Source: Streptomyces canus 299MFChir4.1 (GTDB taxonomy: Bacteria > Actinomycetota > Actinomycetes > Streptomycetales > Streptomycetaceae). From it: 64,000 bases of DNA. The position numbers and the translations under genes are program-made. The stretch covers positions 1 through 64,000 of the forward strand of contig NZ_KB911612.1 of the NCBI RefSeq assembly GCF_000383615.1. Direction: 5' to 3'. Shown piece after piece: positions 8,545 through 18,497 of this stretch (positions are counted from its first letter, which is position 1; the number at the start of each line of letters is the position of its first letter). A model generated the notes under the pieces. The model saw nothing but the letters and a program-made list of their open reading frames with translations. It did no database searches and had not been told where the DNA came from.

Positions 8545-9597
8545 ATGTCGGTCGTGATCGTCCTGGAAGGGGCCGGCCCCGACCGCTTCACGGTCGCTGT
8601 GCCCCCGCTCGCGGAGCTGGCCGCGAGCCTGCACGTGCTGACGGAGTACACCCACCACGCCGAGCACGCCGACTGGGCCGAGCAGACCACCGTTGCCGCG
8701 CCGCCCGCATTCCGCGCCGGGCTGCGGAGGTTCGCCCCGCTGTGGAAGGCACTGCGCTGGCGGGGCTTCTATCCGGGCCTGGACGCGCCCTTGGCCGTCC
8801 TGCCCCCGGACCGGTTCGCCGAGTTCACCGCGTACACCTGTGCCAGCGGCTACCGCTACCGCGGCTTCGACTTCGACCGGGTGCTCCACGACCCGGCTCA
8901 GGCACGGATGCTTCGCCAGGCCGCGTCCGCGCTGCCGGAGCCGCACTCGGCCCTCGCCGAGGACCTGCTGCACGACTCCGAGGCCCTGCGCGCCGACATC
9001 CTCGGCTTCCTCGACCTGTGCCGCCGCGTCTACTTCGGCGAGCTGTGGGCCGAGACGGAGCCCGCCCTGTCCGGAGCCGCGCACCTGATGCGCCAACGAC
9101 TTGCGGACGAGGGGCCCACGGCGGCGCTGCTCTCGCTCAGCCCGTCGAGCGTCCGCCTGGACAACCCCGCCCGGGTCGTCCTCGACAAGGTGCACCACGT
9201 GGTGATCAACCCGGCCCGTACGCCGCTCCTGCTGATCCCCACCCGGTACGGCGCCCCGCACCTGCTCGTGAAGGACGAGCCGGGGCTGCCGCCGGTCGTG
9301 CACTTCCCCGTCGACGCCCCAAAGATCGGCGTCACGCTGGCCCGCAGCCGCATGCTGGCGCTCACCGACCCGCGCCGGGTGCGCCTGTGCCGGCTCATCG
9401 CCCGTCAGGCGATGACCACCGCCGACCTGGCGGACCGGCTGTCGATGACCCGCCCGCAGGTCTCGCGCCATCTGCGCGCCCTGCGCGACCTGGGGCTGGT
9501 CCGTGTGGAACGCAACGGCCGCTACGTCCACTACGGCCTCGACCTCGCCGCCGTCGAGCGCATCGGGCGGGACGTGGCCACGGCCCTGCAGTACTGA
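8545..9597 (+). CDS. ArsR-type winged-helix regulator with DUF5937 N-terminal domain
   Basis: A 350-residue protein. The N-terminal 250 residues match the DUF5937 sensor-like domain seen in Streptomyces ArsR relatives. The C-terminal 80 residues form the winged helix: ALTDPRRVRLCRLIARQ, then TTADLADRLSMTRPQVSRHL as the recognition helix, and a wing at RVERNGRYVHYGL. There is no metal-binding cysteine pattern in the HTH, so this is not a classical metal sensor. It sits 18 nt behind the M20 hydrolase and likely regulates that operon in response to a small molecule bound by the DUF5937 domain (inference). Confidence 0.82.
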   Translation: MSVVIVLEGAGPDRFTVAVPPLAELAASLHVLTEYTHHAEHADWAEQTTVAAPPAFRAGLRRFAPLWKALRWRGFYPGLDAPLAVLPPDRFAEFTAYTCASGYRYRGFDFDRVLHDPAQARMLRQAASALPEPHSALAEDLLHDSEALRADILGFLDLCRRVYFGELWAETEPALSGAAHLMRQRLADEGPTAALLSLSPSSVRLDNPARVVLDKVHHVVINPARTPLLLIPTRYGAPHLLVKDEPGLPPVVHFPVDAPKIGVTLARSRMLALTDPRRVRLCRLIARQAMTTADLADRLSMTRPQVSRHLRALRDLGLVRVERNGRYVHYGLDLAAVERIGRDVATALQY

Positions 9598-9625
9598 CCC
9601 ACACCTCGAAGGGAGGCACGGCCTC

Positions 9626-10196
9626 ATGAGAAGCCGTTACCCGATCGTCCGGCACCGTGAGCTGCGATCTCGGCCGAGGTGGAGCGCGTGGCGCGAGCGG
9701 CGCGGTCCGCTGGTCGCCGGGACCGGCCGGATCCTCGTGCACGAGAGCGGCGGGGAGTACGGGACCGACACAGCGGCCGACCCCGGACAGGTGACGGCCG
9801 TGACCGTGGTCGACGTCCGTCCCGGTGTGGAGGTGACCTTCCGCTGGTTCCTGGCGACATCGGGAAGGACGTTGAACTTCCCCGATGGGGTCACCTTCCG
9901 CTGCACCGTCGTCGACCCGGTCGCGGTGGTACGGGCCCGCCGCGCCGGCGATGTGTGGGACGTGCGGCGCGTCCTCGGCCGGGATACCGAGGCCCTTGGA
10001 GCTGGACCGGGTTCACCCCGCGGGCGACGAGGACGGCCTGCGCCGGGCCCTCACCGCACTCCTCGCACCGCGGCCCGCCCACCGGGACATCCCCGGAGTG
10101 CGGGTGGAGCTTGCCGGGGTGGATGTGGAGCGGGCCCACCTGCTCGTCCCCGAGGCGGCGCGAACCCGCTTGCCTCCGCTCGGCGCGATGGCATGA
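9626..10196 (+). pseudogene. Hypothetical protein with one frameshift
   Basis: It starts at ATG 9626 behind a strong GGGAGG at 9611-9616, 28 nt after the ArsR gene. The first frame gives about 124 residues with beta-rich segments (GPLVAGTGRILVHESGG; TFRWFLATSGRTLNF). Coding character then moves to another frame, ending with GVRVELAGVDVERAHLLVPE and stopping at 10196. Removing one G from the GG at about 9998-9999 joins the parts into about 189 residues. I do not recognise the family. It may be a true frameshift or a sequencing indel. Confidence 0.5.
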
Positions 10197-10327
10197 CGAC
10201 TGCCGGCTCGGCAAATGAAGCAGACCGATGGGAACGGCAGTCGCGATCGCGGCCCTCCCTCCCTGGCGTCCCTCGGGGCGGCGCAGGACTCTCCGGACGG
10301 TTCGGCGCCGAGCCGCTGCCCGGGTGG

Positions 10328-11473
10328 TCAGGCCCGGCGAGTGGGCGCTGCCGCGCTGGGGGACACGGGGGTCTGGGCGGCTTCCGTCCGCCAGGCGTCG
10401 GCGAGTTCGGCGGGGAAGCGCCGGCCGCTGCGGGTGAGGACGACGCCGGGTGCGAGTTCGACCTCGTCGCCGGGGCGGAAGGGCCGGTCGGTCTGCGGGG
10501 GCAGTTTCTCCCAGGTGCCGAAGCCGCCGCGCTTGCCGACGTGGCGCATCCGGGTGCCGTAGGTGCTGATGTCACGGATCAGGACCGTTCCGTTGCGGGC
10601 GGAGACGGCCACATGCCTGCGGCTGACCTGCTGGGCGACCGGCGGGGCCAGCAGGCTGTGCAGGGCGATGCCCGCCGGACCCGGCAGTCGGCCGACGTGC
10701 GCTTCGGAACCCTCGTCGAGGGTGTACCGGGCTACGCAGGCACCGTCGATGACAGCCTTGAGCTGGGTGGTGCCCAGGCGCGGGCCGTCGTCCTCCAGGG
10801 GCGAGCCGTGGAGCTCGCAGGTAGGCACGCCGCGCCGCATGCGGGGCAGCAGGATCCGGCCGCCGCGGCGGATGTCGTAGAGGGAACAGCGCAGTTCCGG
10901 GCAGCGCCAGGCCCGCATGATCACATCGGTCAGCGGGGTCCGGGAAGGGCCGAGGAGACCCTGCTTCTTCAGCGCGGACAGTTCCATCTTGCGGGAGATC
11001 TCGGCCGCCGAGCGCACGCCCATGTCCATCGCCACGAGGGCGACGGACCCGTCGGGGCGCGGCTCGGGTCTGAGGAACTGCCAGGTGTTGCCCTGGATCC
11101 ACGGGTGTTCGACGCGGTGGTCGACGTACTGGTCACCGGTGATGACCGGGGTCGCGGTCATACGGGTCAGTTCGAGGACACGCTCGTCGGCGTCGTCGAC
11201 CTCCTCGACCAGCCCGTCGGCCACCCAGCCGCGCAGCCGCCGGACCTCGGCCTGATCGCCGAACTCCCGGTGCCCGCCCAGCAGGCTGGTGTCGGCGACC
11301 AGATAGACGGAGACATCGGGGTCCCCGGTGAGCTCCATCAGAGCTCGCAGGACCAGCCCGAGGCGGCGCAGGGAGCGCGGGCCGCGTGGGCCGATGGAGA
11401 TGTCGCGTACGACGTTGGAGAGCTCCACGAGATAGTCGGCCCGCTCCGCCGACGCGGCCAGATGATGTTCCAT
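10328..11473 (-). CDS. FHA-domain protein with N-terminal PIN/NYN-like domain
   Basis: A 381-residue protein from ATG 11473, with AAGG about 9 nt upstream; a longer form from GTG 11599 is possible. Residues about 50-150 show a PIN/NYN nuclease-like pattern with ordered acidic residues: SVYLVADTSLLG, then DDADERVLELT, then PVITGDQYVDHR. A C-terminal FHA domain (about 270-360) has the phosphothreonine-binding signature GRLPG...SRRHVAVS...STYGTRMRHVG. It is divergent from the Ser/Thr kinase gene at 11663. Kinase plus FHA adjacency is a classic actinobacterial pairing in which the FHA protein docks on, or is phosphorylated by, the kinase. An RNase controlled by phosphorylation is a reasonable inference. 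Confidence 0.75.
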   Translation of the reverse strand: MEHHLAASAERADYLVELSNVVRDISIGPRGPRSLRRLGLVLRALMELTGDPDVSVYLVADTSLLGGHREFGDQAEVRRLRGWVADGLVEEVDDADERVLELTRMTATPVITGDQYVDHRVEHPWIQGNTWQFLRPEPRPDGSVALVAMDMGVRSAAEISRKMELSALKKQGLLGPSRTPLTDVIMRAWRCPELRCSLYDIRRGGRILLPRMRRGVPTCELHGSPLEDDGPRLGTTQLKAVIDGACVARYTLDEGSEAHVGRLPGPAGIALHSLLAPPVAQQVSRRHVAVSARNGTVLIRDISTYGTRMRHVGKRGGFGTWEKLPPQTDRPFRPGDEVELAPGVVLTRSGRRFPAELADAWRTEAAQTPVSPSAAAPTRRA

Positions 11474-11662
11474 GGACGCCTTGCTGTCCGACGGCAGGGG
11501 TGTCACTGTACGGCCGCCCGCCGGCACTCCGCCATCAGGACGAATCCCACCAACTCCCGCGATTCTCCATGATCTTCGCCAGTTTTCCTTGATCTCCACG
11601 GATGCCTACCACTAGCGGGGCAGCACCGCTACGATCACGCCAGTGACGGGAAGGTTGAAACC

Positions 11663-13537
11663 TTGAACAGTGCTGGAACCGGTGGCCAGTTGAGCCCGCT
11701 GGGCCCCGACGACCCGCGAGAAGTGGCCGGTTACCACCTGCTCGCCCGGATCGGCGAGGGCGGCATGGGATCCGTCTACCTCTCCCGTACGCGCGGCAAC
11801 CAGCCGGTCGCCCTGAAGGTGATCCGCCGGGAGTACGCCCAGGACGAGGAGTTCCGCCGCCGCTTCGAGCAGGAGGCGACCGCCGCCCGCCGGGTGCAGG
11901 GCTACCACATCGTCCCCGTCGTCGACCACGACACCACCGGCCCACAGCCCTGGCTGGCCACCGCCTACGTCCCCGGCCTCGCCCTGGACCAGATCCTCAC
12001 CGGGTACGGGACGCTCCCGCTGCCCACGGTGCTGCAGCTGACCGGCTGCGCGGCGGAGGCGCTGCACGCCGTGCACAAGGCCGGCGTGATCCACCGCGAC
12101 ATGAAGCCGAGCAACATCCTCATCGGCTCCGAAGGTCCCTGGATCATCGACTTCGGCATCGCCCGGGCCGCCGACGCCACCCAGCTCACCCGCAGCGGCG
12201 GGCTCATCGGCACGCCCCAGTTCATGTCGCCGGAACACGCGGGCGGACAGGACCTCACCCCGGCGACCGACGTCTTCTCGCTCGGCCTGATCGCCGCCGT
12301 GGCCTCGACCGGCCGCCACCCCTACGGCGACGCCGGAGCCATCACCCTGGCCACCAAGATCGCCAACACGGAGTTCCGCCCGCCGGACCTGACAGTGTAT
12401 CCCGAGCCGCTGCGTGCCGTCCTGGAACGCACGCTGGCCGCCGACCCGTCCACCCGCCCAACCCCCTCCGAACTGGCCGAACTCTGCCAGGAGTTGGGCG
12501 GGCGGCCGCTACGGGACTTCACCGGCTGGCTGCCCGCGCCCATCGCCGCGGACATCGCCCGCCGGGAGCAACTCGCCCGGCAGCAGGCCGAGACGGAGCC
12601 CGTACCGGACTCCGGAGATGTGGCGGGAGCTGACACCGTGCCTCCGAGTCCCGCGGCGGGAGCCGCGACCGTGCCTCCCGGCGCCGCGGCGGCAGCCGAC
12701 ACCGCACCGCCGGATGCCGTGGCGTCCGGCGGATACACACCCACCCATGCTTCCCGGCCCGGCGAGCAGCCGCCCCACGACCCGGCACAGCCGGCGCCGC
12801 CGACCGGATCCCCCGCCCGGCCCCCCCAGGGAGCACCGCGCCCCTCCGGCCCGCCGACAGCACTGGCGCCGACCCGGAGCCGGACCCCGCTGACGGTCGG
12901 CGCGGCCGCGCTGGCCCTGGTGGTGGTCGCGACAGGCGCCTGGGTCTTCACCCGAGGCGACGACACGGACACCGACGCCCAGGGCAGGGGTGGACAACCA
13001 GCCTCCTCGGCGACCGCCGGATCCCAGACCCCCGCCACCACCACGCCGAGCACCGACGCACCGAGCACCGGCGCCCCTCCCACCGCGGACGCGACGCCGA
13101 ACGACTACACGGAAATCTTCAAGGACAAGCCGCTCACCCTGCGCGCCCAGTTCACCGACGGCCGCAGCTCGTACACCAACGTCGACCTGGACGCACCGAA
13201 GATCGACACCAACGCCTCCAGCACGACGACGGGAGCCGAGCTGCAGTACGAGGAGTTCGGCGGCCGGTACACCCTGCGCTTCCTGACGACCGCGGGAAAG
13301 AGCGCGGGCACCACCCCCGAGGAGTGCGCCGAGGGCGCGGCGACCGACGCACTGGCCTCCGAGCTCGCCGACGACGCCCAGGGCGACCATCTGACCCCGG
13401 GCACGGTGCTGTGCACCGTCACCGGCGAGGACAACCTGGCGATGCTCAGCATCAAGGACGTCATCGTCCAGACGGACGACGCTGGCTTCAAGGCACGCGA
13501 CTACGTCACCGAACTGACCCTCTGGAAGGCGCCCTGA
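11663..13537 (+). CDS. Membrane Ser/Thr protein kinase (PknB-like)
   Basis: A 624-residue protein starting at TTG 11663. The kinase domain spans about 23-290: glycine loop GEGGMGSV at 31-38, ATP Lys in ALKV at 52, catalytic loop HRDMKPSN at 144-151, DFG at 163-165, and SPEHAGG in the APE position. A Pro/Ala-rich linker (about 310-408) is followed by one transmembrane helix (about 410-429, GAAALALVVVATGAWVF). An extracellular domain of about 195 residues follows, with a Ser/Thr/Pro-rich stalk and a beta-rich end. No PASTA repeats are seen, so the ligand is unclear. It is divergent from the FHA protein gene, a likely substrate or partner. Confidence 0.92.
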   Translation: MNSAGTGGQLSPLGPDDPREVAGYHLLARIGEGGMGSVYLSRTRGNQPVALKVIRREYAQDEEFRRRFEQEATAARRVQGYHIVPVVDHDTTGPQPWLATAYVPGLALDQILTGYGTLPLPTVLQLTGCAAEALHAVHKAGVIHRDMKPSNILIGSEGPWIIDFGIARAADATQLTRSGGLIGTPQFMSPEHAGGQDLTPATDVFSLGLIAAVASTGRHPYGDAGAITLATKIANTEFRPPDLTVYPEPLRAVLERTLAADPSTRPTPSELAELCQELGGRPLRDFTGWLPAPIAADIARREQLARQQAETEPVPDSGDVAGADTVPPSPAAGAATVPPGAAAAADTAPPDAVASGGYTPTHASRPGEQPPHDPAQPAPPTGSPARPPQGAPRPSGPPTALAPTRSRTPLTVGAAALALVVVATGAWVFTRGDDTDTDAQGRGGQPASSATAGSQTPATTTPSTDAPSTGAPPTADATPNDYTEIFKDKPLTLRAQFTDGRSSYTNVDLDAPKIDTNASSTTTGAELQYEEFGGRYTLRFLTTAGKSAGTTPEECAEGAATDALASELADDAQGDHLTPGTVLCTVTGEDNLAMLSIKDVIVQTDDAGFKARDYVTELTLWKAP

Positions 13538-13713
13538 CCCGGCCGTCGCGGAACGAAGCGGAAGGAATCCGTGTTCCGTCGTACCACCTCGTCCGGCCTG
13601 CTTGCATTTTGAGTTCCCGGTCACTCCGGGTGACAAGGGTTGGCCCGGGGGTCTGTAGGTGGGGCGGGGATGTTTCGGCCTGTTCCGTGTTCCGCGGCAT
13701 CTCAAGATCGCGG

Positions 13714-15150
13714 TCACGGTCGCACTCCAGGAAGTTCCGCCCCACAATCCAAGATTCCGAAGCCTGCACGACGGCTGGAACCGAACAACGAATCGCTCTT
13801 GACCGGCGCAAGGGTGAGGCCGTGCGACAGCCTCGCGAGGTGGGCGCGGATGTTCCTGAACCCCCGGCGGACCCGGGCAGGGGTGAGCCGGTCGGAGGTG
13901 GCGGGTTTCTCCCAGGGCCGGCGGAGGTCTTCGGCGAGGGACCGGGCGAGCCGGAGCTGGCTGTGAGCGACGATCAGGAGCCAGGTCCAGCGGTCCGCGG
14001 CTTCGGGAGTACGGAGTCTCGGAGTGGTCCAGCCGAGGGTCTGCTTCGCGAATCGGAAGGTGTGCTCCAGATCGAAGCGGCGGAGAAATGCCTGCCAGAA
14101 GCGGTCCACGTCGTCCGGGGTGGCGCCCGTCTTGGAGGACCATAACCACACCGGCGGGGCGCCGCGTTCCTTCGACAGATGCTCGACCTTCAGCCGGATC
14201 AACGTCCCCTCCACCAAGGGCAGTTCACTCTCGTGGTCCAGCCATGAGGAACGATGGTCAGCCGGGGGTGGACCCGGTCTCATGCCTGCGTTTCGGCCTT
14301 GGCGTAGTGGGTGGTGTCGGTGACCGTGGTGATCGCGGGCTTTGGCCAGGTCTCCGGCTTGGTGAAGCGGAACTCCGGGCCATGCTTGGGCGGCCGACCG
14401 TTGACACCGTGCGTCCTCGGCGGCTTCGGCAGACGCATGACGCGGTCGGAGCGGACCCGGCCGACCAGTTCGACGGGCAGGTCACGCAGGACCCAGGCCA
14501 GGCGGGTGACGTCGTAGCCGGCGTCGCTGACGATCACGATATGAGGGTCCCGGTCTGCCACTGGCCCGCGGCGATGAGCCGCTCGACGACCCCCCTCAGT
14601 TGGCGGCTGTGATCGCGGTCGCATCGTCCGCCGGGCCGAGCCGGACTGCGTCCAGGATCGCGGTCCAGGACGTGGCGCCCGGCTCCAGTACGGCCACGAA
14701 GGAACAGGGCCGGCCCGGGATGAACTACGACGCCGTCTTCGCACGGCCATAGACGTGGCAGAACAGCCGCTCAGCCGAGCACGGCGCGTCCGAGCGGAGC
14801 CACGATGAGACATCGACGGCAAGGACCAGGCGCCCGCCGTCTAATCGCGGCAGCGACAGCCCGGCCAGCACGGTCCGCAGTCGGCCGACGTCGATGCGGC
14901 CGTGGTTCAGGCCGCTGTACATTGCTCTGTGCCCACGACGATGCTCGGGCAGCAACGTCAGGTCCACCGGGGACTTCACCGCACCGTCCGCACACAGCAT
15001 CGCGTCGGTGAGTTCGAACAACTCGTCGCGCCGGGCGGTCAGACACTCGTAGAACTCGCCCCGGAAGCGTGATGCCTCCGCGAACGCTTCCCTCCGGACA
15101 GCATCAGGCAGCAGACTCACCCTCACGGCCTTCGTCTTGGTCACGTGCAC
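13714..15150 (-). pseudogene. NF041680-type transposase, multiply frameshifted
   Basis: Three minus-strand frames together cover one transposase of about 470 residues. The N-terminus starts at ATG 15150 and runs through LVLAVDVSSWLRSDAPCS, with the first DDE Asp. A middle part at about 14280-14600 contains HIVIVSDAGYDVTRLAWVLR (second Asp). The C-terminal part contains FDLEHTFRFAKQTLGWTTPR with the catalytic Glu. At least two frameshifts separate them, one near 14730 and others near 14560 and 14280, so no active enzyme is made. It abuts the IS110 gene upstream at 15270. Confidence 0.75.
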
Positions 15151-15269
15151 CTTGGTCGGAGCACAGGATCAGACGAAGGCCGCCCCCACGTCCGGTGAAT
15201 CCCCAGGTGAGCGACCCAGTTCGAGACACCGTTCGAGACCGGAAGAAAAAGAACTTCCCAATGACGATG

Positions 15270-16459
15270 TCAAGCTGCTGCCGTGACGGTTGGTAGGGTC
15301 TCGTAGCACTCTCCGTCGCGGAGCATGGCCCACAAGACGTTGGCTCGTCGACGGGCCAGGGCGAGCAGGGCCTGCTTGTGTCCCTTGCCCTCGTTCCGCT
15401 GCGTCCGTAGTAGGCCTGGGAGGCGGCGCAGGTTCTCAGGCTGGCCATCGCGGAGAGGTAGAAGGCACGGAGCAGGCCGCGGTGGTAGCGGCGCGGGCGG
15501 CGCAGGTTTCCGCTGACGCGGCCGGAGTCCCGTGGCACTGGTGAGAGGCCGGCGAAGGACGCCAGACGGTCGGACGTGCCGAAGGCATCCAGGTCGCCAC
15601 CGGTGGCGGCGATGAACTCGGCGCCGAGGAGGGTGCCCACGCCGGGCAGGCTCCGGATCACCGTCGCGTGCCGGTGCTCGTTGAACCGTGCCTCGATGAG
15701 CGCGTCGAGTTCGGCGATCTCCTCGTCGAGAACCAGCACACCCTTGGCAATGCGGTCGACCATAGCGGCCGCGAGGGTCTCGCCCGGCAGGGTGGTGTGC
15801 TGGGACCTGGCCGCCTCGACGGCTGTTTGGGCAAGCGCCGCCGCCTTCCTCACCTTGCGGTTCTTCAGCCAGGTTCCGATGCGCCTGGCCCCGCTGCGGC
15901 GGATCGCGGCCGGCGTCTGGTAGCCGGTCAGCAGCATGACCGGACCCTTCTTGCTCAGGTTCAGCACCCGCTCCAATGCGGGGAAGAATTCCAGCAGTTG
16001 AGCCCGCAGCCGGATGGTCTGACGGGTCCGGTCGTTGACCAGGTCGAGGCGCCGGGCAGTCAGGGTGCGCAGGTCGACGGCTATCTCGTCTCCGGGCCGC
16101 AGGAGACCGAGGTCCTGGCGCATGCGTGCCTGGTCGGCGATGACGAACGCGTCCTTCTCGTCCGTCTTGCCCTGGCCGCGGTAGGCCGTCGACGCCTGGT
16201 GCACAGCCAGGCCCGTGATGTAGACCATCGGCTGCTCGCGGCTGAGCAGAAGGCCAATGAGCAGGGCCGCACCGCCGTGGTTGATGTCCACCGCCCACAG
16301 GACGTCCTCGCAGAGCGCGAGTACGTCTGCGATCAGCTCCAGCAGGGCAGGTTCGTCGTTGAAGACTCGGCGTGAAAGGAGGCGTTCGCCCCGCGTGTCG
16401 ACCACCACGCAGTGGTGGTGTTCCTTGCCGATGTCCACTCCGGCCCAGATCTGGGGCAC
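15270..16459 (-). pseudogene. IS110-family transposase with one C-terminal frameshift
   Basis: It starts at GTG 16459 with an ideal GGAGGTGACCC ribosome site. The N-terminal DEDD (RuvC-like) domain shows WAGVDIGKEHH, then AVDINHGGAALL, then KTDEKDAFVIADQ. The IS116/IS110/IS902 domain shows LPGVGTLLGAEF and LASFAGLSPVPRDSG, including the catalytic Ser region. The reading frame breaks after YYGR near 15400. Restoring one base there continues NEGKGHKQALLALARRRANV to a normal stop at 15270. The present frame instead runs into unrelated sequence to 15104. Apart from this indel the element looks recent. Confidence 0.8.
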
Positions 16460-16521
16460 GGGTCACCTCCGCCAGCTCGTCGTCACACATCGATCCCGCA
16501 GACGACCTCGCCGACGTTGTC

Positions 16522-16909
16522 CTACACAGCGATCGAGTCGCGTATCCCAATTAGCGGTCGAGTCGTCTCGGGGTTCCGGGCGGCCAAGTTGCGGCCCGGC
16601 CGGAGGCCAGTGAGCACGAGATCGCACCGGTACGATCCGCTCCCGGTCACCGGGACGGACTGCGGCGGATAGGGGTGGGTGAAGTCGTGCCGACCGCCGA
16701 TCTCATCCACGCCCACGCGCACCGACCAGGTGCCGGCGAGCAACGGCACCAGGAAGCCGGTGAGGTGCCACTCCACCTGCACGGTGACCAGCCGTGCCGT
16801 TCTTGACCACTTCGGAGGGGGCGCCGTCGGGGTCCAGGATGATCGCGCTGATCCGTCCGTCAAGTGCCGTGAGCGGCACGGGAAGGGACTGGAAGGTTAC
16901 GGAAGCCAT
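16522..16909 (-). pseudogene. Actinobacterial hypothetical protein (about 130 aa), frameshifted
   Basis: Starts at ATG 16909 with GAGGAG upstream. The beginning, VTFQSLPVPLTALDGRISAI, continues in another frame as VQVEWHLTGFLVPLLAGTW and SVPVTGSGSYRCDLVL. The break lies near 16791-16800. It resembles short beta-sandwich Streptomyces proteins that usually stand alone; the function is unknown. Its 3' end runs to within about 60 bp of the IS110 start, so the last residues may be altered by that insertion. Confidence 0.5.
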
Positions 16910-17062
16910 GGTCTGCTCCTCTGCCGTCGGGCGATGTGCGAACTTACACTCACCGTGACCTGCCCGGGCCGGGCATGAGGCAGGGGTCCTGGATCAGCCG
17001 GGCTCTTCACGCCCAGGAACGGGACGTTCTCCGGCAGGTGCTTCGAGCCAGGGCGTCGCCCG

Positions 17063-17763
17063 TCAGCTGGGCCGGCCCCGCGAACCATGCGACGGCTGAG
17101 TCGTGCCCAGCCCCGCGTCACGGGCCGCGGCGACCGCGGCGGCCCGGTCGCGTACCCCCAGCTTGAAGAGGATGGCTGACACGTGGTTGCGGACGGTCTT
17201 CTCAGCCAGGCAGAGCTGCCAGGCGATCTCGTGATTGCCGTGCCCGCCCGCAATCCGGTCCAGTACCTCCAGCTCCCGTTCTGTGAGTTCGGGAAAGGCC
17301 TGGGCGGCGTAACGCTCGTGCGCTCCGGTGAAAAAGGCCACGATGCGGCGAGCGACGACCTCGCCATAGACAGCGTCGCCCGCGGCGACGGCGAGGACGG
17401 CGAGGACGGCGCGCAGGATCTCGGTGCGGTCGACACCCTGAGGAGGTAGCCCCTGGCGTCCGCCCGCAGGGCGCCGAACAGGGCTTCGTCGTCCTCGTGC
17501 ATGGTCAGCACCAGGACCCCCAGATCCGGCTGGTTGGCGAGCAGAGCCCGGGTGGCGGTGGCACCGTCGGTGCCGGGCATAGTGAGATCGGTGATGACGA
17601 AGTCGGGCTGAACGTCGGCCGCCACGGTCAGCAGTTCTTCTCCGGAGGCGGCCTCGCCGACGACCTCCAGGTCTTCGCAAGCAGCCAGCGCGGCGGTCAG
17701 TCCGTACCGGTACATGGGGTGGTCGTCGGTGATGACCACCCGGACGGGGACTCTGGTAGTCAT
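17063..17763 (-). pseudogene. NarL/LuxR-family response regulator with one frameshift
   Basis: Starts at ATG 17763 and overlaps the kinase stop by ATGA. The receiver domain has the acidic pair in VVITDDHPMYRYG and phospho-acceptor Asp59 in DFVITDLTMPGTDG. After ADARGYLL near 17440 the frame breaks. Restoring one A gives GYLLKGVDRTEILRAV, and the LuxR HTH follows (LTERELEVLDRIAGGHGNHE, then CLAEKTVRNHVSAILFKLGV). Full length would be 233 residues. As read, the protein loses its DNA-binding domain. Together with the damaged kinase upstream, this two-component system is probably dead, unless the indel is an assembly error. Confidence 0.8.
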
Positions 17764-18497
17764 GCGGCCCCCAGTGGGAGAGCCGCGGCGACGGTGGTGC
17801 ACCCTGGCCGCGAGGCGATGTGGAGGGTGCCGTCGAGCACCTGGGCCCGGCGGCGCATGGACATCAGGCCCAGCCCCGGTGCCGCCCGGTCGGGGATGCC
17901 GCGGCCGGTGTCCGTGACGGTGACCTGCAGGGACCCGTCGGCGGCGGAGATCCGTACGCAGGCCCGGCATGCACCAGCGTGCCTAGCGGTGTTGGTGAGC
18001 GACTCGGTGACGATGCGGTAGGCGGTGGCCTCCAGACCTGGTGACAAGAACGGCAGTCCATTGATCTTCACCTCCACCGGCACGGCGGTGGCGAGTGTCT
18101 TGGCGTACTGGCGGATGGCCTCTGCCAGCCCCAGTGTGTCCAGCACGGTGGGACGCAGACCGTCGATGATCCGCCGGATCTCTCCGACCGCGGTGGTGAC
18201 CTCCTGGCGGATGCGGGCCAGCAGTCTGCCCGCCGGTGTGGCCCCGTCGCAGTCCAGCGCATCGGCCAGTGCCTGCAGCCCCAGCCCCATACCGGAGGGG
18301 GAAGGCCCCAGGCCATCGTGGAGGTCATGCCGAATCCGGTCCCTCTCGGCATGAGTGGCAGCCACGTCGACCAGCACCGGGACCTGCTTGTGGTCGGTCT
18401 CCCACACCTGGTTACGCCAACCCCGCGGCCTGGCCAGGAACACATCGTGCTTGCGCGCCGCCCGCTCCCCACCCGGAAGCCCCGCCCGCTCCCCCAA
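17760..18497 (-). CDS. Truncated histidine kinase fused to a transposase fragment
   Basis: The open frame encodes 245 residues. Residues 1-45 (for example RPRGWRNQVWETDHKQVP) are the start of a TnsB/Mu-like transposase catalytic core. From about residue 46 the protein is a NarX/DesK-type sensor kinase: dimerisation/phosphoacceptor motif ERDRIRHDLHDGLGPS, then the HATPase_c domain with TESLTNTARHAGA (N box) and TDTGRGIPD and GLGLMSMRRRA (G boxes). The normal membrane sensor part of the kinase is missing. The kinase stop overlaps the response-regulator start (ATGA). The fusion results from transposon insertion or deletion near 18362. It might be translated as a cytosolic, constitutively acting kinase core, but more likely the gene is dead. 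Confidence 0.75.
   Translation of the reverse strand: MGERAGLPGGERAARKHDVFLARPRGWRNQVWETDHKQVPVLVDVAATHAERDRIRHDLHDGLGPSPSGMGLGLQALADALDCDGATPAGRLLARIRQEVTTAVGEIRRIIDGLRPTVLDTLGLAEAIRQYAKTLATAVPVEVKINGLPFLSPGLEATAYRIVTESLTNTARHAGACRACVRISAADGSLQVTVTDTGRGIPDRAAPGLGLMSMRRRAQVLDGTLHIASRPGCTTVAAALPLGAA

Noticed and set aside
7348..9627. A 759-residue minus-strand open frame opposite the M20 and ArsR genes
   Set aside because: Its translation is a low-complexity Arg/Gly/Val-rich product typical of antisense frames in GC-rich DNA; the plus-strand genes have clear domains.
12509..14149. A 546-residue minus-strand frame spanning the kinase 3' half and the transposase
   Set aside because: Crosses two unrelated genes and has no domain; composition artefact.
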